DNA of 58,603 nt, from NCBI GenBank assembly GCA_947449015.1, contig CANFQA010000013.1, forward strand, positions 1 to 58,603. Reading direction: 5' to 3'. The DNA is from Microthrixaceae bacterium (lineage in GTDB: Bacteria > Actinomycetota > Acidimicrobiia > Acidimicrobiales > Acidimicrobilacustridaceae). Shown here piece after piece: positions 18,036-27,032 of this stretch (position 1 is the first letter of the stretch; each line of letters opens with the position of its first letter). The position numbers and the translations under genes are program-made. The notes under the pieces were generated by a model, which had not been told where the DNA came from, did not search any database, and worked only from the letters and a program-made list of their open reading frames with translations.

Positions 18036-21000
18036 ATGCATCCACGTCGTCCGAAGCATCTGACGAGCATCATCGCTGCGCTAACCGTCGTGATGGCGCT
18101 TGCCGCCGCGACTCTTCCCGCTTCGGCGACACCCACGCAGACGGCGCTCATCTCAATCTCCCCGGCCAACCAAACCCAGCCCACCGGCGCGGCACAGACC
18201 TACTCCATCAACGTGGCATGCCAAGGCACCGGCGGCGCTCAATGCGGCCCGAACACGACCATCACGATTCCGCTCGACACCACAACAACACCGTCGATGA
18301 CCGATGCATCGTGGAGGTACAGCGCCACCTCTGGTTTCGCAGGGCTCATCGCCTCAGGCCCCACCGTGGTGGGAACCAATCTTGTGCTGACCCTCGATGA
18401 CACAACATTCGTCGCTGGTTTCAGTGGTTCCATTGAACTCAAGGCAACGCCGCCAAATCTGATCACCCCCAATCGCACCTCATGGGAATTGGAACCCACG
18501 CTCAGTGCCGATTCGATCGAGCCGGTCACTGTCGACACACCTGCGCAATCCGTGGCTACTGCGAATCCGCGAGTGGCTGTCACCAAGCGCACCACCAATT
18601 ACGGCAGCGTCTTTGACCTCGACAGCACCGTGAGTTACACGCTGACCGCAAAGTGCAATAACGCCAGCACCGGCTCGCTCTATGTCACTGACGCGTCGCT
18701 TGTCGACACCCTGCCCGCTGATCTCACCTATGTGTCCTCATCTCCAGCAGGCGGCGTCTACGACGCAGTCGCTCATAGTGTCACTTGGTCCTTCACTGAT
18801 TCTGATCTCACCACCATGCCGAGCGGTTGTGCTGACGGAGCCACTGGTCCGACCACGTTCGAGGTTGTGGCTACCGCACCATCGGCTGTTCCGGAAGTTC
18901 CCAAAATCATCAACACCGCAACGTTCAGCGGCACGGGTCCCGACGCAACCAACCCCGCAGGGCTCACTTCCACCGCAACCGCCGAAACTCCGGTTCAGGT
19001 GATCTCTGAACCGAGCCGCGAGCCCGGACCGGGATACGCCACCATCACCAAGTCCGCCATCGCTCCACTTGCCCAGCCGGGTATCACCAGTGGCAACCAG
19101 TATGTGGCCACCTTCGCTGGCGATTGGCTTCCGCCCTCTGCGTCGCCCCAGTGGAAGACCAACGCGGCATCAGCCGGGTTCCGCACCACCGTGAACTACG
19201 GGCTGGTTGGCACCTACATGACCGACCTGATCGATCCGCTCCCCTGTCTCGACAATGTGGTCGGCAACGTCTACTCATCGCCTGCGGTCACCGACCCGCC
19301 ATGCGTCAATCCGGCGTTCCATAGTCAGGTCGTTGAAGTGAAGAGCGAAGGGTTCGATACCAGCGTGAACGGTCTGGGCCAGGCCGTGCTCGACGGCTGG
19401 TTGCCCAAGGCCACGCTTTCCGATGGAACAGTCATCGACCTTGCCGCCGTTGGCACTGTTGGGGCCGCAACCTCCACCGCGTATTTCGCGATCCCTGACG
19501 GCTCGGTCGTATCAAGCCTGCGCCTTCCCCCGCATCTCGCACTTCGTAACCATGAACTTCGTCTCACGGTCTGGGGTTACGCCGACCGCACGCTCGCTGA
19601 CGAAAACGGCGGGCTCAATCAGTTGCGCAACAGCTCCACTGCAATCCCGCAGATCACCCTCGGTGATGAACTGAGAGCGATCCAGTGGAGCGCAAGCATT
19701 TTCACCGTTCCCACCAACCCGCAGCTCGGGATTTCCAAGTCGTTCGGCGCGCTGGGCGGAGCAACGGGCGGCACAACCGCAATCAACATCGTGGGCGGTG
19801 TCACCACGATTGACGGTCTCACCCGCGACGTGGTGCTCACTGACCTGCTGCCGCTCGGCATGGCATGGGCGAACCCGGTCACCTCAGCGACCATGACGCT
19901 TACCCGCGGTGGCGGCCGCAGCAACACCACCGCCACGGCATCGGTTGACACCATCAACAACTATCAAGGATCCGCTCGACAGCTGATCCGCATCACCGTT
20001 CCGGCCAGCGCCATCGATAGTGCGGGTTTGTGGACAATCACCCCACCGTCGAACTTCCTTCGGGTCAACACCCCGGTTGCGATCGGCGTGTATCCCAACA
20101 CCGATCAGATCTATCTGTACGGGTCGCGACTCACCACGATTGACACCACCTGCACGACACCCACCCAGACCGACGGCGGCATCAGTTCCGCCGTGTTCCA
20201 GAATGACAATTCCATGGACCTTGCTGGTGATTCGCAGCTGCAAGAGGCCTACTGCGAGAACCGAGCCAGTGTCACAGTTCGCGGCACCGGTGCTGCGTTT
20301 GCGCTCACCAAGACCGTGCAGGGCGATCTCGACACCATTGCGCGCGGCGCGCTTGGCGTGGGCAACGCCAGTCCCGGCGGAACCGGCACGTATCGACTCA
20401 ACTGGAACAACGTCGGGAGCAACACGCTTGGCCAGCCAGTGATCTACGACATCATTTCATTTGTCGGCGATACCGGTATTAGTAGGGGTCAGTCAGGCGT
20501 TGCTCGCAACAGTCAGTTCGCCACACCGTTCCTCGGTGTTGGTGCATTGCCATCGGGAGTCACGGTCTCCTATTCCGCCTCGAACAATCCATGCCGCCCC
20601 GAGGTCTATGCCAACACCAACAACCCTTCGTGTGTCGACGACTGGACCACCACAGTTCCTGCGGATCTCGGCAGCGTGAAGGCGTTGCGATTCTCCTCCG
20701 CGAACAATTACTCCTCGGGCAACGGATTCGAGGTGTCGTTCAGGGTCCGGGTGCCGTCCGCCGATATCAATGCAATCGCCTGGAACTCAGCTGCCACCAA
20801 CGCAACCGATGTGAGTAATCCGTCGAACGTGCCGCTGCCTGCCGAACCGCCGAAGGTTGGCATCATCGCTTCGGTCGATCCCATCATCTCCACAGTCACT
20901 TCGCATGTGGAGATCAACGCGTATGAGCAACTCTCCGATGAGGTGACCATCGCCGGCACCGGCGGTGGTCGCGGCTCGCTCGCGTGGTCATTGCTCGGTC

Positions 21001-22484
21001 CTATCGAGCCCTTCGACAATTCCTGCACCGGTCTCAACTGGTCGAACGCTCCCGTGCATGCAAGTGGAAGCCTCGCCATCGATGGTGACGGTTCCGTCAG
21101 CGTCGGGCCTGCCACTGTGGGATCCGGTGGCTGCTACTCCTGGTCGTACGAACTCACGAGCAGCGATTCCAATCGCCCCTACCAAGCAACAGCAAGCGCT
21201 GGCGAGAGCAACGAACTCACGCTGACAACGCCATACCCGCCATCGATCATCACCACTGCGCAGCTCAGCATTGGCGATGGCGGGCAGCGAACCGTGCACG
21301 ATCGGGTCATCATCGGAAACATCCCGGCCGCTACCCCCGTGCCGCCGTCGCCACTGTCATGGACGCTGTACGGGCCGGTTGCGCTCACAGCAGAACGAAA
21401 CTGTGACGGCGTTGACTGGACCTCCGCACCAGTGGTTGACAGCGGTGATCTCCCGATCACCGGTAACGGTATCTACAGCACTCCAAACGTCGATCTCTCA
21501 ACGCCCGGTTGCTACTCGTTCAGCAATTCACTGCCGGCAACTGATGACACCCCGGAAGCGATCGACGTCGTCGGTCAAGAGGCCGAAACAATCGCCATCA
21601 CCGACCCGCAGATCGTGTCGCAGACCGACGCCGATCTCGTCGCCCTCGACGAACCCACATCCGACACCGTCACCATCTTCGGGACCGGTGGAGGCAACGG
21701 TTCACTCGACTGGGCGCTCGTGGGTCCAGTTGCACCAGTGGGCAACAGCTGCGCCGAGGCCGACTGGACCGGCGCGGTAATCGTCGATGCCGCAACGGTG
21801 AGCGTCACTGGCGACAACGACTATGTCACTGGCCCGGTTTCGGTCCGTGAACCTGGCTGTTACAGCTGGACCGACCGCGTCACCAGCGACACCTTCCCGT
21901 CCCCCACGTCAGTCTCGGCTGGAGCACCCAACGAAGTGTTCCTTGTCGAGCCGTTCCACCCGACTATCACCACCACCGCAAGCCTCACGGTTGAGGGCGG
22001 CGCTGGCATCACCACCGACAGCATCAACCTTGCCGACTCTGGGCTCGTCGCATTCGATGGCGCCCCCACGGAGAACTCCCTTCGTTGGACATTGCGGGGC
22101 CCGCTTGCCGCGGTGAATGGATCCTGTGACGGTCTCGACTGGTCTGGTGCAGCTGTTCATGACGCTGGAGCCATCGAGGTGCACGCCGACGGAACCTTCA
22201 CCACGCCGGCTTCTAGTGTCACCGCTGAGGGTTGCTACACCTTCACCGAGCAACTCGCGGCGAACTCAATCGCTAACTCGGTCGTGACCGTGCCCGGCGA
22301 GGCTGCCGAAACGGTCCTGTTCGTTCCGGAGCCTCCGACCCCACCGACACCAGACAATGGCGGCGGTCTCCCCTACACGGGCTCGCAGCCACTGCGACTT
22401 CTGGGAGCTGCCGCACTGGCACTGCTGGCTGGCGGATTGATGCTGGCGATCAGCCGTCGACGGGAAGCGGTAGGTTCGTTCTGA
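18036..22484 (+). CDS. Giant LPXTG-anchored surface protein with four C-terminal repeats
   Basis: 1482 residues. The signal peptide (about 1-32, ending LPASATP) leads into a Thr/Ser/Asn-rich extracellular region with DUF11-like beta domains (for example about 175-260, VTKRTTNYGSVFDLDSTVSYTL in pattern, and about 565-640). Four tandem repeats of about 118-121 residues start near 968, 1089, 1210 and 1328. Each has D-x-V/I strands, an L-W-L-G-P block, a Cys four residues before DW or NW, and a GCY block, so each probably holds one disulfide. A Pro-rich spacer precedes LPYTG (1445-1449), a hydrophobic helix and RRR, which is a complete sortase signal. No sortase gene is in the window. The last base of the stop codon is the first base of the next ATG. 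Confidence 0.85.
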   Translation: MHPRRPKHLTSIIAALTVVMALAAATLPASATPTQTALISISPANQTQPTGAAQTYSINVACQGTGGAQCGPNTTITIPLDTTTTPSMTDASWRYSATSGFAGLIASGPTVVGTNLVLTLDDTTFVAGFSGSIELKATPPNLITPNRTSWELEPTLSADSIEPVTVDTPAQSVATANPRVAVTKRTTNYGSVFDLDSTVSYTLTAKCNNASTGSLYVTDASLVDTLPADLTYVSSSPAGGVYDAVAHSVTWSFTDSDLTTMPSGCADGATGPTTFEVVATAPSAVPEVPKIINTATFSGTGPDATNPAGLTSTATAETPVQVISEPSREPGPGYATITKSAIAPLAQPGITSGNQYVATFAGDWLPPSASPQWKTNAASAGFRTTVNYGLVGTYMTDLIDPLPCLDNVVGNVYSSPAVTDPPCVNPAFHSQVVEVKSEGFDTSVNGLGQAVLDGWLPKATLSDGTVIDLAAVGTVGAATSTAYFAIPDGSVVSSLRLPPHLALRNHELRLTVWGYADRTLADENGGLNQLRNSSTAIPQITLGDELRAIQWSASIFTVPTNPQLGISKSFGALGGATGGTTAINIVGGVTTIDGLTRDVVLTDLLPLGMAWANPVTSATMTLTRGGGRSNTTATASVDTINNYQGSARQLIRITVPASAIDSAGLWTITPPSNFLRVNTPVAIGVYPNTDQIYLYGSRLTTIDTTCTTPTQTDGGISSAVFQNDNSMDLAGDSQLQEAYCENRASVTVRGTGAAFALTKTVQGDLDTIARGALGVGNASPGGTGTYRLNWNNVGSNTLGQPVIYDIISFVGDTGISRGQSGVARNSQFATPFLGVGALPSGVTVSYSASNNPCRPEVYANTNNPSCVDDWTTTVPADLGSVKALRFSSANNYSSGNGFEVSFRVRVPSADINAIAWNSAATNATDVSNPSNVPLPAEPPKVGIIASVDPIISTVTSHVEINAYEQLSDEVTIAGTGGGRGSLAWSLLGPIEPFDNSCTGLNWSNAPVHASGSLAIDGDGSVSVGPATVGSGGCYSWSYELTSSDSNRPYQATASAGESNELTLTTPYPPSIITTAQLSIGDGGQRTVHDRVIIGNIPAATPVPPSPLSWTLYGPVALTAERNCDGVDWTSAPVVDSGDLPITGNGIYSTPNVDLSTPGCYSFSNSLPATDDTPEAIDVVGQEAETIAITDPQIVSQTDADLVALDEPTSDTVTIFGTGGGNGSLDWALVGPVAPVGNSCAEADWTGAVIVDAATVSVTGDNDYVTGPVSVREPGCYSWTDRVTSDTFPSPTSVSAGAPNEVFLVEPFHPTITTTASLTVEGGAGITTDSINLADSGLVAFDGAPTENSLRWTLRGPLAAVNGSCDGLDWSGAAVHDAGAIEVHADGTFTTPASSVTAEGCYTFTEQLAANSIANSVVTVPGEAAETVLFVPEPPTPPTPDNGGGLPYTGSQPLRLLGAAALALLAGGLMLAISRRREAVGSF

Positions 22485-23191
22485 TGACGAACAAGCGAAC
22501 TGCAGCGCTAACGATTGGCGCGGTAATCCTGCTCGGAGGCGGAGCTACTGCCTTGGCTACGACCACCAACGCGTCAACTCACCGGCGCGTTGAAACAGCG
22601 ACTTCCACTCTTGAGACTCGCTCTACAGACACAGTCGCTCGCACCACCGACACTGCAGCCGAGTCCGAATACGCATCAATTGACCACTCTGCGGGTGCAC
22701 TGGAACTGCCCCCCACCTCGGATCCGTCAACCACCGAGGCAACAAACCTCAGCCGCGCCGCCGAGGAGGACGCCGGAGTCTCCGACCGTATCGCCGGTCC
22801 GAGCGCGCCATTCGGAACCATGTCCACCGTTCCGCCGGATTGGAACGGGCTTGATGATCCAGGCGCTGACAGTAGCGACGACGCACCCGGTTCCCCGCTC
22901 GACCTCAAAAATCTCACCATTGATTCGCTCGTTTCTCTGGCACGGGCCGCGGGCATCACAGTTGGTGATTCGATCAGCGCCGATGACGGTTCCATCACCT
23001 TTTCCATCACTCTCCCCGATACCAGCGAGCACACCGTTCGGGTGGCAGTCGACGAGAACAACCACATCACAGATGCCACAGTTGACGACATACCGATCGC
23101 CGAATTCGTGAGCAGTTTTCTCCAAGGCGACTTCAACACGCCACGGACGACGCTTCCTACGATCCCGCCAGATTGGCAACTCCCCGACTGA
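22484..23191 (+). CDS. Small exported or membrane-anchored protein coupled to the LPXTG protein
   Basis: 235 residues with no family I recognise. The N-terminus (MTNKRTAALTIGAVILLGGGATALA) is a signal peptide or anchor. A Thr/Ser/Glu-rich low-complexity stretch follows (about 30-110). The C-terminal half carries a compact domain (LDLKNLTIDSLVSLARAAGITVGDSIS...DTSEHTVRVAVDENNHITDATVDDIP). The phrase PPDW occurs twice, at about 118 and near the C-terminus. The start overlaps the LPXTG gene stop (TGATG), so the two are probably translated together and may interact at the surface. Confidence 0.65.
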   Translation: MTNKRTAALTIGAVILLGGGATALATTTNASTHRRVETATSTLETRSTDTVARTTDTAAESEYASIDHSAGALELPPTSDPSTTEATNLSRAAEEDAGVSDRIAGPSAPFGTMSTVPPDWNGLDDPGADSSDDAPGSPLDLKNLTIDSLVSLARAAGITVGDSISADDGSITFSITLPDTSEHTVRVAVDENNHITDATVDDIPIAEFVSSFLQGDFNTPRTTLPTIPPDWQLPD

Positions 23192-23199
23192 ATTGTTGG

Positions 23200-24306
23200 T
23201 CAGCGGCCGTTGACAATCGTGGGAGTCGGGTACGTCCCTAGACCGGTCTCCACATCGAGCGCCGACCACACCTGATGAACGATCTTCTGTGATGCGGGTA
23301 CGGCGTGATCGGAACTGTGCGCGGAGTCGTACACAAGCAGCACCCCATAGGAGTTCCGGGCACGGTCGATCCACGGGTAGAACCCGAACGCGCCATTGCC
23401 ACTCGACAGCACACCTGCAGCATCAGTGCTTGTGACATCTCGCCATAGCCCCAGGCCATAGGTATCGATACCGGTCGTTCGCACCGCGAAGTCGTTCGGA
23501 TTGCGAAGCGTTCCAACCTGGTCGCGTTCCATCTCGCGAACCGATGTCGGCGACAACACTCGGACCCCGTCAATCTCACCATCGGCAGAAATCATCTGCA
23601 CATATCGGCCGTAATCATGAAGTGAGGACTGCGCCGACGCGGCGGGTATTGGATTGCGCGTGACTGTTCCATCAGCATCGTCGAAACGGGTCGAGGCCAT
23701 TCCCACTGGACCGCCGATTCGCTGCTCAAAGGCAGCTTCAAAACTCAGGCCGGTAATCACCTCGATAATCCGTCCGGCAACCGAGTAACTGGTGTTGCCA
23801 TAGGCAAAGGTTGTCCCCGGCGAAGTTGTCGGTTTCGCGGCGGCAACTTGATCGACACAATCGGCAAGTGTGGTTGTTGTTGACCAGATGCAGTCGGCCT
23901 GCGCGATTCCCGAGGTGTGCGACAGCAGCTGCCGAATAGTTGCTGTTCCGGCGACTCCCGTGAACTTCGGCAGGTAGTTCGACACTGGATCATCGAGCGA
24001 GACCTGACCTTCGTCAATCAGCGTCATCATCGTGGCCGCAGTGAGCCACTTACTGGCCGACGCGATGGGGACCACGGTGTTGGGGTCGTAATCGCCATAG
24101 CCGCGGTTGCGCAGTGTGATCCCGTTGCGCACCACCAAGAGTGCCGCCCCGTCGAGGTGGTCAGTACTGATGCGTTGGTCAATCGATCGATCCACCGACG
24201 CGAAGTCCGAACCCCCTGTACTCGACGTCGACCCGCTTGAGGAGCAACCCATCAAAGACAGCGCCATGCCTATCGAGGTGAGCACGACCAGTACCTTCAC
24301 TGACAT
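23200..24306 (-). CDS. Serine hydrolase lipoprotein, beta-lactamase class C / S12 family
   Basis: 368 residues from ATG 24306; an ATG at 24330 is an alternative. A lipobox (SLMGC, Cys21) marks it as a lipoprotein. The catalytic SxxK motif is SASK (Ser83, Lys86), followed by the YGN motif (FAYGNTSYS) and a C-terminal SSGNGAFGF block in place of KTG. The conserved LLSHTSGI block is present. Such proteins are D-aminopeptidases, esterases or carboxypeptidase-like enzymes acting on the cell wall or on small esters. It converges with the LPXTG pair, 8 bases apart. Confidence 0.86.
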   Translation of the reverse strand: MSVKVLVVLTSIGMALSLMGCSSSGSTSSTGGSDFASVDRSIDQRISTDHLDGAALLVVRNGITLRNRGYGDYDPNTVVPIASASKWLTAATMMTLIDEGQVSLDDPVSNYLPKFTGVAGTATIRQLLSHTSGIAQADCIWSTTTTLADCVDQVAAAKPTTSPGTTFAYGNTSYSVAGRIIEVITGLSFEAAFEQRIGGPVGMASTRFDDADGTVTRNPIPAASAQSSLHDYGRYVQMISADGEIDGVRVLSPTSVREMERDQVGTLRNPNDFAVRTTGIDTYGLGLWRDVTSTDAAGVLSSGNGAFGFYPWIDRARNSYGVLLVYDSAHSSDHAVPASQKIVHQVWSALDVETGLGTYPTPTIVNGR

Positions 24307-24425
24307 CGGCCTACTCCCAACTCGCTCCATGGTATGTCTTCTCTGTGACTTTGGCCTTGTCCGAGCATACGACCGACCCAAATTTTTCGGAACGCTCTGC
24401 CCATCCCCCCACCGCCACGCGAACG

Positions 24426-24448
24426 TGCCGGTCCCGAAGGGACCGGCA
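24426..24448 (-). terminator. Terminator after the NDMA-type alcohol dehydrogenase
   Basis: TGCCGGTCCC (24426-24435) pairs perfectly with GGGACCGGCA (24439-24448) around a GAA loop, 35 bases beyond the dehydrogenase stop on the minus strand. Confidence 0.75.
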
Positions 24449-24482
24449 CAGTGCGGACATTGAGACAGAAGAACGATCTGAA

Positions 24483-25601
24483 TCAGTCGTACATGATGAC
24501 GCCACGGATGTTCTTTCCGTCGCGCATGTCCTGGTAGCCCTGGTTGATGTCTTCGAGGGTGTAGGTGCGGGTGATCATGCCGTCGAGATCAAGCTGACCC
24601 TTGCGATAGAGCTCGGCCAGACGGGGAATGTCCGAACGAGGATTGGCCGAACCGAACAGCGAGCCGACGACCTGCTTCTCACTGAGCGTGAGATCGATCA
24701 TCGGGATGTTGTTGCTGGGCTCATTCCACGGGTGAATGTTGGTGACAACCACACGACCACGCTTGGAAGTGATGGCCATGATCTGGGCCATCATGTCCCC
24801 GCTGCCAACACCCATGGTGAGGATGACCTTGTTGCACATGCGGCCCCAGGTCTCCTGCTGAATGAGTTCGAACGCTTCCTCAACACTGTTGGCGGTATGC
24901 GTGGCGCCGAACCGCTGTGCGGATTCACGCTTGAACTCCACCGGGTCGATGGCGAAGATGCGCTCTGCGCCGGCAAGGCGGGCGCCCTGCACCGCGGCCG
25001 AACCAAGACCACCAACACCAACAACAGCCACGTTGTCGCCAGGCTTCACCTCGGCGGCATAGACCGCAGAACCCCAACCGGTGGTGGCCCCGCAGCCGAG
25101 CAGGCAGAGTTTGTCGAGCGGAAGATCCTCGAGGACCTTCACCGCTGACCACTCATGCACCACGCAGTGATGGGCGAAGGTGCCGAGACCAGCCATGACG
25201 AGTGCGTCCTGGCCACGGGCACGAATGCGCGAGGTGCCATCGAGCATGCGGCCGCTCATGATGAGATGCCCGTTATCGCAAAGGTTGGAATGGCCCTCGG
25301 CGCAGGACTGACAGGTTCCACAGGCGGCAACGAACGAATAGACGACATGGTCGCCAACCTTGAGGTCCTTCACGTCCGGTCCAACGGCCTCGACGATGCC
25401 AGCACCCTCATGGCCAGCGATCCACGGGTAACCGCCATGGGGCATATCGCCGGTGATGAAATGCTCATCGGAATGGCAAAGGCCGGATGCGACATTGCGC
25501 ACGAGCAGTTCACGCCCGCGCGGTTCGTCGATCTCGATGTCCTCGACGGACCAGTTCTTATCCTCGGGCCCCCACAGCATGGCAGCGCGGCTCTTGATCA
25601 T
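24483..25601 (-). CDS. NDMA-dependent (mycofactocin-type) zinc alcohol dehydrogenase
   Basis: A 372-residue medium-chain dehydrogenase. Catalytic zinc ligands are Cys42 (GLCHSDEH), His64-Glu65 (AGHEGAG) and Cys170 (LLGCGATTGWGSA); structural zinc cysteines are Cys94, 97, 100 and 108. The Rossmann motif is VGVGGLGSAA. The pattern RAAMLWGP...GLCHSDEHFITGD...GCGATTGWGSAVYAAEVKPGD fits the NDMA-dependent family, which holds NAD tightly and depends on mycofactocin for re-oxidation. No mycofactocin biosynthesis gene is in the window. AAGGGGG precedes the ATG. Confidence 0.88.
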   Translation of the reverse strand: MIKSRAAMLWGPEDKNWSVEDIEIDEPRGRELLVRNVASGLCHSDEHFITGDMPHGGYPWIAGHEGAGIVEAVGPDVKDLKVGDHVVYSFVAACGTCQSCAEGHSNLCDNGHLIMSGRMLDGTSRIRARGQDALVMAGLGTFAHHCVVHEWSAVKVLEDLPLDKLCLLGCGATTGWGSAVYAAEVKPGDNVAVVGVGGLGSAAVQGARLAGAERIFAIDPVEFKRESAQRFGATHTANSVEEAFELIQQETWGRMCNKVILTMGVGSGDMMAQIMAITSKRGRVVVTNIHPWNEPSNNIPMIDLTLSEKQVVGSLFGSANPRSDIPRLAELYRKGQLDLDGMITRTYTLEDINQGYQDMRDGKNIRGVIMYD

Positions 25602-25675
25602 GATTCCCCCTTGTGGCCACGCACACGCGTCGCCAATCTGTTGTCAATGAATGATGGTTGTCGACGCAGTGCAGC

Positions 25676-26860
25676 TCAGTGCGGCTGACGCTGCACGAAC
25701 TGCTTGCAGTTGTCGTACATCACCAGCTGCTGTTCGGCATCGGTGAAACCGGCTTCGGTGAGATCAACCGTGAACGACAGCGGGTCGACAAGACCCTCAG
25801 TATGGGGCCAGTCGGAACCGAGCAGCAGATGATCGGCCGGCATGATGTCGCGGAGCTTGTCGAGATCGTTCTCGTAGAACGGCGAGACCCACACGTTGTT
25901 CTTGAATTGTTCGATCGGGTTGTTCTTGAACGCCATCGGGGTCTGGCTGTAGAGCTTGCCCAAACGCTTGAGCAGCGGAGCCACCCAATCGGCACCGGTC
26001 TCGATCGTGGCGAAACGCAGATGCGGGAAGCGATCGAGCAGACCGTGCAGGACGATGGCGGCAAAGGTATCGGCCACCGCGTCATGCGACAGCGCGGAGC
26101 GCAGCGGTTCGAAACGATGCGCTTCCATTTCGGCGCTCTCACCCCACATGGTGATGAGGTTGTAATAGGCATTGGCACCACCGTGATAGGTGACCGCCAC
26201 ACCGGACTCCTGCACGCGAGCCCAGAACGGATCGAAGCGCGGATCGGCCGGCGACTTCATGCCCTCCACCGTGGTGACGGGACCGGTCTGGATGACGATG
26301 CAACGTGCGTCGCGCTCGAGCACCCACTCCAACTCGGCAATGGCATTGTCGAGATCGGAAAGCGTGATGTAGGGAACGCCGAAGATGCGCTCCTCGTAGG
26401 CGAAGCCCCAGTCCTCATCGAGCCAGCGGTTGAAGGCGCGGAACGCAGCCTGCATTGCGGGAAGGTCATGAATCAGCGCCTGCTCCATGCCGACACCCAG
26501 CGTCGGGAAGAACAGCGCACCCTCGATGCCGAGGCTGTCCATGGTCTTCAGGCGGATCTCACGATCGCGGTAGGCGGGATCGCAGGGAAGCAGGTCGCCG
26601 AAGAGATCCTTGACGCTGTCGCCCTTGGGGTTGTTGCCGCGGAAGTACTCCTCAAGGCTGCCCGGTGCCGAAAGCATGTCGAAGGTGGGGTTCGGGATGA
26701 ACCGATTGATCTTGCCGCCGACCAACAGCATCTTCTTGCCGTTGACATCAGCCCACTGCATGCAGCGACGCTTGAACTCGGGCTCGATGTAGCGGGTGAA
26801 CGCGTCCTCGGCCTCGTAGTAGTGGTTGTCGGCATCGAAGGCCAGACGAATATCGGTCAT
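25676..26860 (-). CDS. Amidohydrolase family (Amidohydro_2) metal-dependent hydrolase
   Basis: A 394-residue TIM-barrel enzyme. Metal-site motifs are the N-terminal FDADNHYYE (D-x-D-x-H type), VTYHGGANAYYN in the middle and the C-terminal LLGSDWPHTEG with the essential Asp. The family includes decarboxylases of the ACMSD/LigW type as well as hydrolases, and actinobacterial members often lie with acyl-CoA dehydrogenases. ATG 26860 has an AGGGGGAA Shine-Dalgarno sequence; the frame is open upstream but covers the next gene's promoter region. It lies 74 bases upstream of the alcohol dehydrogenase, so they are probably one operon. Confidence 0.86.
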   Translation of the reverse strand: MTDIRLAFDADNHYYEAEDAFTRYIEPEFKRRCMQWADVNGKKMLLVGGKINRFIPNPTFDMLSAPGSLEEYFRGNNPKGDSVKDLFGDLLPCDPAYRDREIRLKTMDSLGIEGALFFPTLGVGMEQALIHDLPAMQAAFRAFNRWLDEDWGFAYEERIFGVPYITLSDLDNAIAELEWVLERDARCIVIQTGPVTTVEGMKSPADPRFDPFWARVQESGVAVTYHGGANAYYNLITMWGESAEMEAHRFEPLRSALSHDAVADTFAAIVLHGLLDRFPHLRFATIETGADWVAPLLKRLGKLYSQTPMAFKNNPIEQFKNNVWVSPFYENDLDKLRDIMPADHLLLGSDWPHTEGLVDPLSFTVDLTEAGFTDAEQQLVMYDNCKQFVQRQPH

Positions 26861-27032
26861 GTTTCCCCCTGGTACGAGCCCCGAGGTCGGGGCCGCTGAT
26901 CTCCTGCATGATCCGACACAGTGCCGAACCATCCGGCGGAACGCAGTCACGATCCGATCCGGAAGGCCTACCGTAGCCAACACGACGGGGCCGATACACC
27001 GCTGAGCCCTCCCCAGCAAGGACGATCCGCAG

